From contig NZ_LT900217.1 of the NCBI RefSeq assembly GCF_900199375.1, forward strand, positions 2,976,001 through 3,040,000: 64,000 nucleotides of DNA. The letters are read 5' to 3'. The DNA is from Gordonibacter urolithinfaciens (GTDB lineage Bacteria; Actinomycetota; Coriobacteriia; Coriobacteriales; Eggerthellaceae). The translations under genes were made by a program, and so were the position numbers. Numbering within the stretch: position 1 is the first letter of the stretch; each line of letters starts with the position of its first letter. Under the pieces are notes generated by a model. It worked only from the letters and a program-made list of their open reading frames with translations. It searched no databases and was not told the DNA's origin. Below are positions 1 to 10,608 of the stretch, piece after piece.

Positions 1-1082
1 GCGCCTGCGAGACCTTGGCCACCACGGGCATGGTCATGGTCACGGGCGAGATACGCACGCAGGCCTACGTGGACGTCCCCGGCATCGTGCGCGAGGTGCT
101 CTCCGACATCGGCTACAACCGCGCCAAGTTCGGCTTCGACTGCGACACGTGCGGCGTGCTCAACGCCATCCACGAGCAGAGCCCCGACATCGCGCAGGGC
201 GTCGACGAGAGCTGGGAGGCCCAGCACGGCCTGGCCGGCGACGACCCCTACGAGCGCATCGGCGCGGGCGACCAGGGCATGATGTTCGGCTACGCCTGCG
301 ACGAGACGCCCACGCTCATGCCCATGCCCATCTACCTTGCGCACCGCCTGGCCGAGCGCCTGTCGGCCGTGCGCAAGGACGCCACGCTGCCCTATCTGCG
401 CCCCGACGGCAAGACGCAGGTGTCCGTGCGCTACGAAGACGGCCGCCCGATGTGCGTGGAGAAGGTGGTCGTGTCCACGCAGCACGCCGAGAGCGTCTCC
501 CACGACGAGCTGCGCGCCGCCATCGTGGAGCACGTGGTGCGCCCCGTGCTGGAGGCCGAGGGGGTGGAGCTTGCCGAGGACGCCGAGATACACGTGAACC
601 CCACCGGCCGCTTCGTCATAGGCGGGCCCATGGGCGATGCGGGCCTCACCGGCCGCAAGATCATCGTTGACTCCTACGGCGGCATGGGCCGCCACGGCGG
701 CGGCGCGTTCTCCGGCAAGGACTGCACGAAGGTGGACCGCTCGGGCGCCTACGCGGCGCGCTGGGTGGCGAAGAACGTGGTGGCGGCCGGGCTCGCCGCG
801 CGCTGCGAGATCCAGCTCGCCTACGCCATCGGCATGGCGCGGCCGGTGTCGGTGATGATCGACACGTTCGGCACGAACAAGGTGGACGAGGCCGCCATCG
901 AGCGCGCGGTGGGCGAGGTGTTCGACCTGCGCCCGGGCGCCATCATCGACGAGCTGGACCTGCGCCGCCCCATCTACCGCTTGACCGCCGCCTACGGCCA
1001 CTTCGGCCGCGAGCTGCCCGAGTTCACCTGGGAGCGCACCGACAAGGCCGACGAGTTGCGGAAGGCATGCGGGCTGGGGTAG
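1..1082 (+). CDS. metK: S-adenosylmethionine synthetase, 5'-truncated by the window edge
   Basis: Makes S-adenosylmethionine from methionine and ATP in the cytoplasm. The frame is already open at base 1 and reads ACETLATTG before the first TTG, matching the internal CETL-TTG region of MetK, so the true start lies outside the window. Conserved blocks are visible: [10 protein letters not shown] (ATP-site loop), the VRYEDG central-domain strand, [18 protein letters not shown] (P-loop-like) and the C-terminal YGHFGRE. One oddity: the usual GKDP(S/T)KVDRS reads [10 protein letters not shown], a Pro to Cys change beside the active-site loop. A strong intrinsic terminator follows about 45 bases after the stop, so it ends its own transcript. 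Confidence 0.96.
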   Translation, partial: ACETLATTGMVMVTGEIRTQAYVDVPGIVREVLSDIGYNRAKFGFDCDTCGVLNAIHEQSPDIAQGVDESWEAQHGLAGDDPYERIGAGDQGMMFGYACDETPTLMPMPIYLAHRLAERLSAVRKDATLPYLRPDGKTQVSVRYEDGRPMCVEKVVVSTQHAESVSHDELRAAIVEHVVRPVLEAEGVELAEDAEIHVNPTGRFVIGGPMGDAGLTGRKIIVDSYGGMGRHGGGAFSGKDCTKVDRSGAYAARWVAKNVVAAGLAARCEIQLAYAIGMARPVSVMIDTFGTNKVDEAAIERAVGEVFDLRPGAIIDELDLRRPIYRLTAAYGHFGRELPEFTWERTDKADELRKACGLG

Positions 1083-1127
1083 GGGGCCGCTCGGGCGTTC
1101 CGAGCATCCCGAGCGTCCCGTTCGCCG

Positions 1128-1163
1128 AACACCCGCCGAACATGCCCGCGGCGGGTGTTTTTT
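1128..1163 (+). terminator. Rho-independent terminator of metK
   Basis: A 10-bp perfect stem (AACACCCGCC / GGCGGGTGTT, 1128-1137 with 1150-1159) runs straight into six T residues. It lies 46 bases after the metK stop codon. Confidence 0.9.
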
Positions 1164-1186
1164 GTTCCGTTATTCTGCAAATAAGG

Positions 1187-1198
1187 GAACAAACGTTC
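1187..1198. promoter_or_regulatory. LexA/DinR-type SOS box upstream of dinD
   Basis: GAAC-AAAC-GTTC, set in GGAACAAACGTTCC, matches the Gram-positive LexA consensus CGAACRNRYGTTYC at 13 of 14 positions. It sits in a longer imperfect inverted repeat (AAATAAGG...CCTTATTT) and just upstream of an AT-rich stretch with TATGAT at 1210-1215 that could be a -10 element. The only downstream gene is dinD, a family named for DNA-damage induction, which makes the site more credible. Confidence 0.72.
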
Positions 1199-1414
1199 CT
1201 TATTTATGCTATGATGCTGCTATCGAAAGAGCCAGTGCGGATGCTTCCCCTCGGCCGGCGAACGGCCTCGCAAGGGATGCCCATAGATGGCGGCGGTCTC
1301 CGCGTCGCCCGCACCACGTCCGCAAGATCCTCTCAACAGACGGAGCCTGCCTGCGGGCCGTCGGCGCGCGGTCGCGGCCGCCTGAGCGGCGAGGGCGGGA
1401 AAGGGGGGACGTTC

Positions 1415-2273
1415 ATGGAGCGGTACGACATCGAGAAGCGCAAGCTGACGCTGGACGACCTGGCGCACACCGACGCGGAAAGCGGCGTCGAGTTCTGGTA
1501 CGCGCGCGACATCATGGGGTTTCTGGGATATACCCAGTGGCGGAACTTCGAGGCGGCGGTTAAGAAGGCGATGGTCTCGACCGAAAGCAGCAAAACCGCA
1601 GGTGAACATCATTTTGCTGGCTGTCAGCAAAATGGTCGAGCTCGGCAGCGGGTCCAAGCGCAAGGTCAAGGACTACAAGCTCACGCGCTACGCCTGCTAC
1701 CTCATCGCGCAGAACGGCGACCCGCGCAAGGAGGAGATCGCCTTCGCGCAGAGCTACTTCGCGCTGCAGACGCGCAAGCAGGAGCTCATCGAGGAGCGGA
1801 TGCGAGCGCTTGCGCGCATCGCGATCCGCGGGCAGCTCACCGAGGCGGAGAAGGAGCTCTCGCGCATCGCTTACGAGCGGGGCGTCGACGGCGCGGGCTT
1901 CGCGCGCATCCGCTCCAAGGGGGATGCGGCGCTATTCGGCGGCCACACGACGGCCGATATGAAGAAGCGGCTGGGCGTCAAAGGGTCGAGGCCCCTTGCG
2001 GACCACCTGTCGTCGGTCACCCTTGCGGCGAAGCAGCTTGCCACCGAGATGACGAACCACAACGTCGAGGACAAGGACTTGCGAGGCGAGCCCTCCATTG
2101 CCGAAGAGCACGTGCAGAACAACACCGGCGTGCGCGACCTGCTCGGCCGGCGCGGCATCAGGCCAGAGGAATTGCCGCCCGAGGAGGACGTGAGAAGGAT
2201 CGAGCGCCGCGTGACCGTCGAGACGCGCAGGTTGGAGCAGGAGGCGCGGGGGTTTCCCGCGTCGGAGGGCTAA
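1415..2273 (+). pseudogene. dinD: DNA damage-inducible protein D, frameshifted
   Basis: The first 60 or so codons from ATG 1415 (RBS AAAGGGGGGAC) read as the BRO-N-like start of DinD: VEFWYARDIMGFLGYTQWRN, then ...EHHFAG. The rest of the protein continues one frame over, from about 1615 to 2273: VSKMVELGSGSKRKVKDY, LTRYACYLIAQNGDPRKEE, then the helical C-terminal half. Removing one G near 1615-1617 (GCTGGCTGTCAG) would join HHFA to AVSKMVELG as in intact family members, giving about 285 aa. So this is either a real one-base insertion or a sequencing error. The leader from the SOS box to the ATG is about 190 bases. DinD in E. coli is reported to act on RecA filaments; the same role here is inferred. 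Confidence 0.83.
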
Positions 2274-2315
2274 GCTGAGGCGGTCCGGTTGCAGACGTGG
2301 GATATACTGGTTGCC

Positions 2316-4667
2316 ATGAGATTCGCATCGGTCATCTTGGACATACCCACGCAGGCGCTCGACGCGCCCTACACGTACGCCGTTCCCGAGGCGCCGGCCG
2401 AGGCTGGCGGCTACGACGTGGAGGTGGGGTGCGCCGTGCTCGTGCCGTTCGGGCACCGGCAGGCGGTGGGGTTCGTCGTGGGGCTGCAGGAGCTTCCCGA
2501 CGGCGAGGCGCCGGCCGGTATCGACGCGGCGAAGGTCAAGCCCGTCGTGCGCGCCGTGAGCCCCGCCTACTTCGACGAGGAGGGGGCGGCCTGCGCGCAG
2601 TGGCTCTCGGAGCGCTACCTGGCGCCGCTGTCGTCGTGCGTGCGCCTGTTCACGCCGCCGGGCGGCGTGCCGCGCATGGTGCGCGCGCAGGCGGGGTACT
2701 GGCGGCTCGAGGAGCCGGCCGTGGGCGAGGTGGACGACCGCTGGGTGCTTCCGGGCGAAGCCTTCGACGGGTTCGAGCCGCGCAAGAACGCCGTCAAGCA
2801 GGCGTCCATCGTGGAGGCGCTGCAGGCGGGCGAGCTGCGCGTGGCGGAGTTGGCGGCGGAGTTCGGCGCGGTGTCGAGCACGTTGAAGGCGCTCGAGAAG
2901 CAAGGCGTCGTGCGCATAGAGCGCCGTCGGCGCATGCGGGGGATGGCTCCGGATGTCCCGGGCGCTCCGGCAGGGCCCGGCGCATCCGGAGCCAGCGGCT
3001 TCACCCCCTCCCCGAAGCCGCCGCTCACGGCGGGGCAGGCTTCGGCGCTCGCCGCTATCGACGCGGCGCGGGAGCGCGGGGCGGGCGAGGTGGTGCTCGT
3101 GGACGGCGTCACCGGGTCGGGCAAGACCGAGGTGTACCTGCAGGCCATCGAGGCGGTGCTCGCCGCGGGTCGCACGGCGTGCGTGCTCGTGCCGGAGATA
3201 TCGCTGACGCCGCAGACGGTGGGCCGGTTCCGCGGGCGTTTCGGCGACACGGTGGCCGTCATGCACTCGCGCATGGGCGCGGGAGAGCGCTACGACCAGT
3301 GGGACTTCATCCGCTCGGGCGCGGCCCGCGTGGTGGTGGGCGCCCGCAGCGCGCTGTTCACCCCGCTGGCGAACGTGGGCCTCATCGTCATCGACGAGGA
3401 GCACGAGGGCTCCTACAAGCAGGACAGCGCGCCGCGCTACCATGCGCGCGACGTCGCCGTGTGGATGGCGCGCCGCGCAGGGGCGGCCGTGGTGCTGGGG
3501 AGCGCCACGCCGTCCATCGAGGCGCTCTACGCGTGCGCGAAGGACCCGCGCTGGCACCACGTGGAGCTGCCCGAGCGCGCCAACGGCCGCCCGCTGCCCG
3601 CCGTGCAGGTGGTGGACATGGCGAAGGAGTTCGGCGGCGGGTCGCGCTCCATGTTCTCGCGCGCCCTCTCGCGCGCGCTCGCCGAGGAGCTTGCGGCGGG
3701 CCGCAAGGCGGTGCTCCTGCTGAACCAGCGCGGCTTCGCGAAGTTCCTGCTGTGCCGCGAGTGCGGCTTCGTACCGGAGTGCCCGTCGTGCTCCACGTCG
3801 CTCACGTTCCACGAGCGGGGCAACTTCCTCATCTGCCACCACTGCGGCTACCGCGTGACGGCCCCGCCCGCGTGCCCCGAGTGCGGCAGCCCCTACCTGA
3901 AGAAGTTCGGCGCGGGCACGCAGCGCGTGGAGGCCGACCTGCGGGTGCTCTTGGATGCGACGCCCGGCGTGGGGCCCGGCGTGCCCATCGTCCGCATGGA
4001 CGCGGACACCACGGGCGGCAAGGGCGCGCACCAGCGGCTGCTGGAGGAGTTCGCCGCCGCCGACGCCGCGGTGCTGCTGGGCACGCAGATGATCGCGAAG
4101 GGGCTCGACTTCGAGGACGTCACGCTCGTGGGCGTCATCAACGCCGACACCATGCTGCGGCTGCCCGACTACCGCGCCGCCGAGCGCACGTTCGCGCTCG
4201 TGGAGCAGGTGGCCGGCCGCGCCGGGCGCGCCGAGCTGCCGGGCCGCGTGCTCGTGCAGACCTACGAGGCCGATGCCGCGCCCATCCGCGCCGCCGCGGC
4301 CTACGACCGCGCGCTGTTCCTGCGCGACGAGCTGCCGAAGCGCCGGATGCTGCGCTACCCGCCCTACGTGCGCATGGCGAACGTGCTGGTGTGGGGCAAG
4401 GACGAGGAGGCGGTGCGCACCTCGGCTGCCGCGCTCTACGAGGGGCTGGCCGCCCGGGTGCGCGACTACGGCGGCGAGGGTTGGGACGTGCTGCCCGCCA
4501 CGCCGTGCGTGCTGGCGAAGCTGCGCGGCACGTACCGCTGGCACCTGGTGGTGAAGTGCCCGCTGGACGGCGACCTGTCGGGCGTGCTGCTGCCGTACTT
4601 CCGCGCCCGCAAGCCCGAGCGCGAGGTGAACGTGGCCGTGGACATGGACCCGGACGACCTCCTGTAG
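2316..4667 (+). CDS. priA: Primosomal replication restart helicase PriA
   Basis: Superfamily 2 DNA helicase that reloads the replisome at stalled forks; 783 aa from ATG 2316. An N-terminal DNA-binding region opens with SVILDIPTQALDAPYTY. The helicase core has Walker A VTGSGKTE (about residue 265) and the Walker B box IDEEHEGSY (about 358). Eight zinc-binding cysteines lie in CRECGF, CPSC, CHHCGY and CPECGS (about 480-525), splitting the second RecA lobe as in the family. The late motif QVAGRAGRAELPGRV is present. A TATACT hexamer at 2303-2308 lies only 8 bases before the ATG with no convincing ribosome site, so the message may be leaderless. Confidence 0.96.
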   Translation: MRFASVILDIPTQALDAPYTYAVPEAPAEAGGYDVEVGCAVLVPFGHRQAVGFVVGLQELPDGEAPAGIDAAKVKPVVRAVSPAYFDEEGAACAQWLSERYLAPLSSCVRLFTPPGGVPRMVRAQAGYWRLEEPAVGEVDDRWVLPGEAFDGFEPRKNAVKQASIVEALQAGELRVAELAAEFGAVSSTLKALEKQGVVRIERRRRMRGMAPDVPGAPAGPGASGASGFTPSPKPPLTAGQASALAAIDAARERGAGEVVLVDGVTGSGKTEVYLQAIEAVLAAGRTACVLVPEISLTPQTVGRFRGRFGDTVAVMHSRMGAGERYDQWDFIRSGAARVVVGARSALFTPLANVGLIVIDEEHEGSYKQDSAPRYHARDVAVWMARRAGAAVVLGSATPSIEALYACAKDPRWHHVELPERANGRPLPAVQVVDMAKEFGGGSRSMFSRALSRALAEELAAGRKAVLLLNQRGFAKFLLCRECGFVPECPSCSTSLTFHERGNFLICHHCGYRVTAPPACPECGSPYLKKFGAGTQRVEADLRVLLDATPGVGPGVPIVRMDADTTGGKGAHQRLLEEFAAADAAVLLGTQMIAKGLDFEDVTLVGVINADTMLRLPDYRAAERTFALVEQVAGRAGRAELPGRVLVQTYEADAAPIRAAAAYDRALFLRDELPKRRMLRYPPYVRMANVLVWGKDEEAVRTSAAALYEGLAARVRDYGGEGWDVLPATPCVLAKLRGTYRWHLVVKCPLDGDLSGVLLPYFRARKPEREVNVAVDMDPDDLL

Positions 4668-4746
4668 AGGCCCTGCACCGCCCGCCTGCCGTCAGCCTCC
4701 CCGGCCGGAACGGCGGCGCGCATGCGGCGCCTACGCGGAAGGGGTG

Positions 4747-6201
4747 TCAGGAAACCTCCATGGCGCCCAGGTTCAGAAGCTCGCTGCGCGCCGTGCCGGG
4801 CAGCCCGGCGAAGCCGCCGAGGAAGCGCTCGACGGCGATGCCGGCGGCCTCCCACCAGGCGGGCGCCGGCACGTCCTCTGCGGCCACGAGGTCGGCCTCC
4901 CACACCACGGCGCCGTCTCGGCGAAACGCCAAGCGCCCCACGACGTCGCCGGGCGCCACATGACCCGTCACGGCATCGAGCGCGGCCTCCTGCTCGAGGC
5001 GCCCTCCTTCACGCGGCACCGTGGCCGTGGCGTTCGGGTCGGGCACGGTGGCCGCCACGGTGCGGTCCGTCCAGTCGGCGTGCGCCACCTCGGCCACCAC
5101 GGGCCAGGCGGCCTGCACGCCGCCGATCTCGGCGCGCACGGAGTGCGGGGCGGACACCAGCTGGTAGGTCGCCTCCGCCGATGCCGGCGGCGCGGCGGGC
5201 CCGGCGGAGGCATCGGCCGGCTGCGCGGCCGCCTGCAGCTCGTCGCGGTGGGCGAGCACCCAGTCGTAGAGCGCCTCGGAATCGGCGAAGCGCTGCGGCT
5301 TCGAGGACGAGCCCAGCACCACGGCGTAGTACTCGTGCCCGTCGCCGCGGTTCAGGGCGGTGGCGACGCAGGGGCCGGCAGCCAGCGTGTAGCCGGTCTT
5401 GGCGGCGCACGTGCCGGGGTAGCCCTCGATCATCGTGTCCGTGTTCGCCAGCTCCACGGCGACCGTCCCGCCGCCGCGCGACACCGCGATGGTCGTGCGC
5501 GCGTGCCCGATGCCCGAGCGCACGAGGTCGTTTCCCATGGCGCAGCGCAGCATGACGGCAACGTCGCGGGCGCAGCTGTACTGCCCTTGGGCGTACGCGT
5601 CGAAGTCGAGCCCATGGGGGTTCGCGAAGCGCGTGCCGTCCATGCCCAGCTCGGCCGCCTTCGCGTTCATGGCCTCCACGAACGCCGCCTCGCGCGCGAC
5701 GGCGCCGCCGTCCTGCCCGCGCGCTTCCAGGATGCGGGCCCCCGCCGCCTGCGCCACGGCGCTCGCGGCGTCGTTGCCCGACGCGGTGAGCACGGCCTTG
5801 AGCGCGTCGCCGAACGACATCTCGTCGCCGGCCGCGAGCCCCGCGCTCGACTCGCCCACGGCGGCGGCCTCGGGCGTCACGACGATGCGGTCGCCGGCAT
5901 CCAGGTGCTCGGCCGCCACGATGGCCGTCATGATCTTCGTGAGCGAGGCGATCTGGGCCCGCTCGCCGGCTGCCCGGCCGTACCAGAGCGTGCCCTCCTC
6001 GTCCATGAGCGCCGCATGCGATGCGTCGATGCTGGGCTGAAGTTCTTCCGAAATCCCCAGTTCGGCCATGCTGCGGCCGAGGACCGCATCGTCCCCGTCG
6101 GTATGCGCAAGCGCCGCGGAGGGCAGGCAGCAGGAAAGGAGCACGGCAGCCGCGAGGGCGCTCGGGGCTGCGCGGAGCCTGCGGTGCCGACGTGCGTCCA
6201 T
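4747..6201 (-). CDS. D-alanyl-D-alanine carboxypeptidase, PBP5/DacA-like
   Basis: Peptidase S11 enzyme that trims the terminal D-Ala from peptidoglycan stem peptides outside the membrane; 484 aa. The start is ATG 6201 behind GAGGAGGAG. A signal peptide follows (RRHRRLR charge cluster, hydrophobic stretch, cleavage near AALA-HTD). The penicillin-binding triad is complete: Ser86 in SLTK, Ser141 in SGN, and KTG at 268-270. The C-terminal region after about residue 360 fits the beta domain of PBP5-like enzymes, and a short hydrophobic/amphipathic tail (FLGGFAGLPG) could anchor it to the membrane. It is divergent from the sensor kinase across a 139-base shared promoter region. Confidence 0.92.
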   Translation of the reverse strand: MDARRHRRLRAAPSALAAAVLLSCCLPSAALAHTDGDDAVLGRSMAELGISEELQPSIDASHAALMDEEGTLWYGRAAGERAQIASLTKIMTAIVAAEHLDAGDRIVVTPEAAAVGESSAGLAAGDEMSFGDALKAVLTASGNDAASAVAQAAGARILEARGQDGGAVAREAAFVEAMNAKAAELGMDGTRFANPHGLDFDAYAQGQYSCARDVAVMLRCAMGNDLVRSGIGHARTTIAVSRGGGTVAVELANTDTMIEGYPGTCAAKTGYTLAAGPCVATALNRGDGHEYYAVVLGSSSKPQRFADSEALYDWVLAHRDELQAAAQPADASAGPAAPPASAEATYQLVSAPHSVRAEIGGVQAAWPVVAEVAHADWTDRTVAATVPDPNATATVPREGGRLEQEAALDAVTGHVAPGDVVGRLAFRRDGAVVWEADLVAAEDVPAPAWWEAAGIAVERFLGGFAGLPGTARSELLNLGAMEVS

Positions 6202-6340
6202 GCCTGCCTCCTCCTCGGCCCCTAAGGGCGCTGCTGACGGTTTTCGACCATATAATAGCACCGGCCCAGGGGCCTTCGCGCCAACCCATGGTATCCTGAG
6301 CGCTTGCTTGATGCACGCGTGGGAGCCGGAGGAGGACGAA
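6202..6340. promoter_or_regulatory. Divergent promoter region, carboxypeptidase and sensor kinase
   Basis: Between two divergent starts. A TATAAT hexamer at 6251-6256 is nearly self-complementary with TATTAT on the minus strand (6252-6257), where it would give the carboxypeptidase a leader of about 45 bases. For the kinase, an extended -10 of form TGGTATCCT lies around 6289-6297, with the AUG about 40 bases further on. Convincing -35 boxes are not visible for either. Confidence 0.4.
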
Positions 6341-9211
6341 ATGGGGAAGTGGGCTGCGCGTATCGTATGCTTGGCACTCGCTGCGGCGCTGTCCGCTCCG
6401 TCCGCATCCCTCGCGTTCGCCCAGGAAAGGGCCGCCTCCGCTTCCGACGAGGCGCCGGCGGCCTCCGGCGCAGAAGGCGGGCCGGCTGCTGCCGGCACCG
6501 GGGGAACCCAAGGCGCCGATGCGGGCGCCGAGGACCAAGGGCGTCTCGTACGCGTGGCGTTTCCCCAGGCCGAAGGCTTGAGCATGGTAGATGAGAGAGG
6601 GCGGCGCAGCGGCGTGCTCTACGACTGGCTCGTTGAGATAGCCAAGTACACCGGTTGGCGCTACGAGTTCGTGGAAGGCAGCGTGAACGAGCTCGTCAAG
6701 CAGACCATGGCGGGCAGCGTCGATCTGATGGGCGGCATGTTCTACCGCGAGCAGCTCGACGAGAGCCTCGACTACTCCGTGTTCAGCATGGGCTCGAACC
6801 GCTCCCTCGTCATCGGTCCCAGCGACGACGACTCCGTCGCCGGTTTCGACCTGCGCACCCTGAACGGCAAGACCATCGGAACCTATGCCAACGCGACGGA
6901 GAAGATACGCCGGCTGGAGAATTTTTTGGAGTTCAACGGCCTGGACTGCACGGTGCTCCGCCTCGACCTGGCCTCGTACGAGAGCTGCCTGGACGACGGC
7001 ACCGCCGACCTCATGCTCGGCAGCGACGTGGAGATGAAGGACGGCTGCAAGGTGGTGGCGGAGTTCGACGGCGAGCAGCACTACCTGGCCGTGCCCGAGG
7101 GCAGCGACCTCATGGCGGGCATCGACGAGGCCATGAGGCAGATCTACGCGGCCGACCCCAACTTCTCCCGCTCGCTCTACGCCCGCTATTTCCCCGACGA
7201 CTACGCCAGCCCCATCGCGTTCTCCGAGGCCGACCGCGCCTACGTGGCCCAGGCGCGCGAGGTGCGGGTGGCCGTGACGGCGGGGCAGTACCCGCTGTAC
7301 TACGAGCATGACGGCTTGTACCAGGGCATTGCGAAGGACGTGCTCGACCGCATCGCCGAGCGCACGGGCCTCTCGTTCCGCTTCGTGCATGCGGACAGCT
7401 ACCAAGGGGCGCTCGACCTCGTGGCGGCGGGCGAGGCCGATGTGGCGGGCTGCTTCATGGACGACGAGCAGACGGCCGGCGATCAGGGGCTTGCCTTGAC
7501 CAAGGGGTATGCGACGCTCGGCGAGGTGGTGTTCCGCAGCAAGTTCTCGGCGCAGTCCTCCGGCGGCCCCGTGATAGCCCAGCTCCAGGGCCGCGCCGCG
7601 CCCGAAGGGCAGGAGGGCGCGGAGATGGTGTGGCTCCCCACGTACGCCGACTGCCTCGAGGCGGTGAACACCGGGCGCGCCGACCTCACGAGTATGCCCG
7701 CCTCGTTCGCCGAGTGCCTGTTCACCGAACGCTCCTACGGCAACGTGGCCCCGGCCACGGCCGACCATACCGAGACCTCGTTCTCCCTGGCGCTGCCGCG
7801 CCCGGTGGACTCGGGCCTGTACTCGGTGCTGAGCAAGGCGGTGAACAGCTTCACGGACGACGAGCTGGAGGCCCTGTACTCCCGCAACGCCGTGGCCCTG
7901 GGCAACCGATCCGCCACGGTGGAGTCGTTCGTGTCCGACAACCCGCTGCTCGTGGTGGTGCTGTCATTGGTGTTCTTCCTGCTGGTGGGCGCCATTGCCA
8001 TCATCGTCACCGGCTCGAAGGTGCGCAGCTGCATGATGGCGCTCAAGCTGGAGAAGGCCGAGGAGACGGGCCGGGCGAAGGCCGACTTCCTCTCGCGCAT
8101 GTCCCACGAGATACGCACGCCCATGAACGCCATCATCGGGCTGTCGAACGTGGCGTCGCTGTCGGGCGAGGCCACGCCCGCCATCCGCTCGGACCTGGAG
8201 AGGATCAACACGTCGGCCCAGTTCCTGCTCTCGCTCGTGAACGACATCCTGGACATGTCCAAGATACAGAACGACAAGATGCACATAGAGGTGGCGCCCC
8301 TGCGCCTGGCGTCGCTCGCCTCGCGCCTCGAGAGCATGTTCGGCATCCAGGCGCAGGAGAAGGGCATCTGCCTGAAGGTCGTGTGCGAGACCGAGGCCGT
8401 GGTGGTGGGCGACGACGTGCGCCTGCAGCAGGTTCTGGCGAACCTGCTGTCCAATGCCTTCAAGTTCACCGACGCGGGCGGCACCATCTCCCTGCGCATC
8501 GAGGAGGCGCAGCCTGGCGGGGGCGGGGAGGGCCCGACGTACCGGTTCTCCGTGTGCGACGACGGAGCCGGCATCCGCCCCGAGGACCTCGAGCGCATCT
8601 TCGACTCGTTCGAGCAGGCGGCCGAGAACCACCGCAACGCCCAGGGAACGGGGCTGGGGCTGGCCATCAGCAGCAACCTCGTGCGCCTCATGGGCGGCAA
8701 GCTGGAGGTGGAGAGCCAGGTGGGCGCAGGCTCCGAGTTCCATTTCACGCTGCGGCTGCCTTCGGGACGCCCGGAGGACCTGGACGCGCAGGGCGTAGAC
8801 GACCCTGCGCCGCGCTCGCTTGCCGGCACGCGCGCGCTCTTGGCCGAAGACAACGACCTGAACGCAGAGATAGCCGCGGCCTTGCTGGACATGGAGGGAG
8901 TAGCCGTCGACCGCGCTGCGAACGGCCGCGAGGCGGTGGACCTGTTCGCGTCCGCGGAGCCGGGGCGCTACGACTTCGTGCTCATGGACGTGAAGATGCC
9001 CGTGCTGGACGGCCTGGGCGCCGCCGCCGAGATCCGCGCGCTTCCCCGCCACGATGCGCGCGACGTGCCCATCGTGGCTTTGACGGCCAACACGTTCCAA
9101 GAGGACCGCGACGATGCGGCCGCCGCCGGCATGGACGGCTTCATCCCGAAGCCCTTCGACGCCCGGCAGCTCTACGAAACGCTGCGCTCCTTCCTGCCCC
9201 CGGAAGGGTAG
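6341..9211 (+). CDS. Hybrid sensor histidine kinase with two solute-binding-like sensor domains
   Basis: Membrane two-component sensor of 956 aa, BvgS/EvgS-like in layout. The start is ATG 6341 behind GGAGGAGGACGAA. A signal peptide (residues 1-27, ending ASLAFAQ) is followed by two tandem SBP_bac_3-like periplasmic domains: the first from RLVRVAFPQAEG, the second from VRVAVTAGQYPLYY. One transmembrane helix follows (about 534-558). The HisKA domain has His589 in FLSRMSHEIRTPMN, and the HATPase domain has DDGAGI and GTGLGLAIS. A C-terminal receiver domain has Asp883 in VLMDVKMP and the distal KPF lysine. No Hpt domain or separate response regulator is adjacent, so the output partner is elsewhere. 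The ligand is unknown; small amino-acid-like or organic molecules are typical for this fold. Confidence 0.93.
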   Translation: MGKWAARIVCLALAAALSAPSASLAFAQERAASASDEAPAASGAEGGPAAAGTGGTQGADAGAEDQGRLVRVAFPQAEGLSMVDERGRRSGVLYDWLVEIAKYTGWRYEFVEGSVNELVKQTMAGSVDLMGGMFYREQLDESLDYSVFSMGSNRSLVIGPSDDDSVAGFDLRTLNGKTIGTYANATEKIRRLENFLEFNGLDCTVLRLDLASYESCLDDGTADLMLGSDVEMKDGCKVVAEFDGEQHYLAVPEGSDLMAGIDEAMRQIYAADPNFSRSLYARYFPDDYASPIAFSEADRAYVAQAREVRVAVTAGQYPLYYEHDGLYQGIAKDVLDRIAERTGLSFRFVHADSYQGALDLVAAGEADVAGCFMDDEQTAGDQGLALTKGYATLGEVVFRSKFSAQSSGGPVIAQLQGRAAPEGQEGAEMVWLPTYADCLEAVNTGRADLTSMPASFAECLFTERSYGNVAPATADHTETSFSLALPRPVDSGLYSVLSKAVNSFTDDELEALYSRNAVALGNRSATVESFVSDNPLLVVVLSLVFFLLVGAIAIIVTGSKVRSCMMALKLEKAEETGRAKADFLSRMSHEIRTPMNAIIGLSNVASLSGEATPAIRSDLERINTSAQFLLSLVNDILDMSKIQNDKMHIEVAPLRLASLASRLESMFGIQAQEKGICLKVVCETEAVVVGDDVRLQQVLANLLSNAFKFTDAGGTISLRIEEAQPGGGGEGPTYRFSVCDDGAGIRPEDLERIFDSFEQAAENHRNAQGTGLGLAISSNLVRLMGGKLEVESQVGAGSEFHFTLRLPSGRPEDLDAQGVDDPAPRSLAGTRALLAEDNDLNAEIAAALLDMEGVAVDRAANGREAVDLFASAEPGRYDFVLMDVKMPVLDGLGAAAEIRALPRHDARDVPIVALTANTFQEDRDDAAAAGMDGFIPKPFDARQLYETLRSFLPPEG

Positions 9212-9251
9212 CCCGCCGCCGGTGATTTCCCGGCCGCTCCTGGCGGGCTTT
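9211..9251 (+). terminator. Weak terminator-like hairpin after the sensor kinase
   Basis: GCCCGCC (9211-9217, overlapping the stop codon) pairs with GGCGGGC (9242-9248), followed by only three T residues. It separates the kinase from the sigma factor promoter. Confidence 0.4.
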
Positions 9252-9301
9252 GGCGAATCGGAGAAGGGGGCGAAAAGTACGCTGCGAAAGCGCTTGATCT
9301 A

Positions 9302-9310
9302 TGGTATACT
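9302..9310 (+). promoter_or_regulatory. Extended -10 promoter of rpoD
   Basis: TGGTATACT is a good extended -10 (TGn plus TATACT at 9305-9310). No clear -35 lies 17 bases upstream, as expected for this promoter class. It would give a leader of about 70 bases. Confidence 0.5.
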
Positions 9311-9384
9311 GCTCCGCTGTATCTTTGCGCCCGGCGCGCATGCTTCCGCATGCCCGAGCGCATCCAGTTGGAAAGGAAGATCAC

Positions 9385-10608
<1,224 letters not shown>

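Noticed and set aside
1932-4544. 870-codon open frame opposite priA
   Set aside because: Same cause: codon-bias shadow, no motif, and it runs across the gene boundary with dinD.
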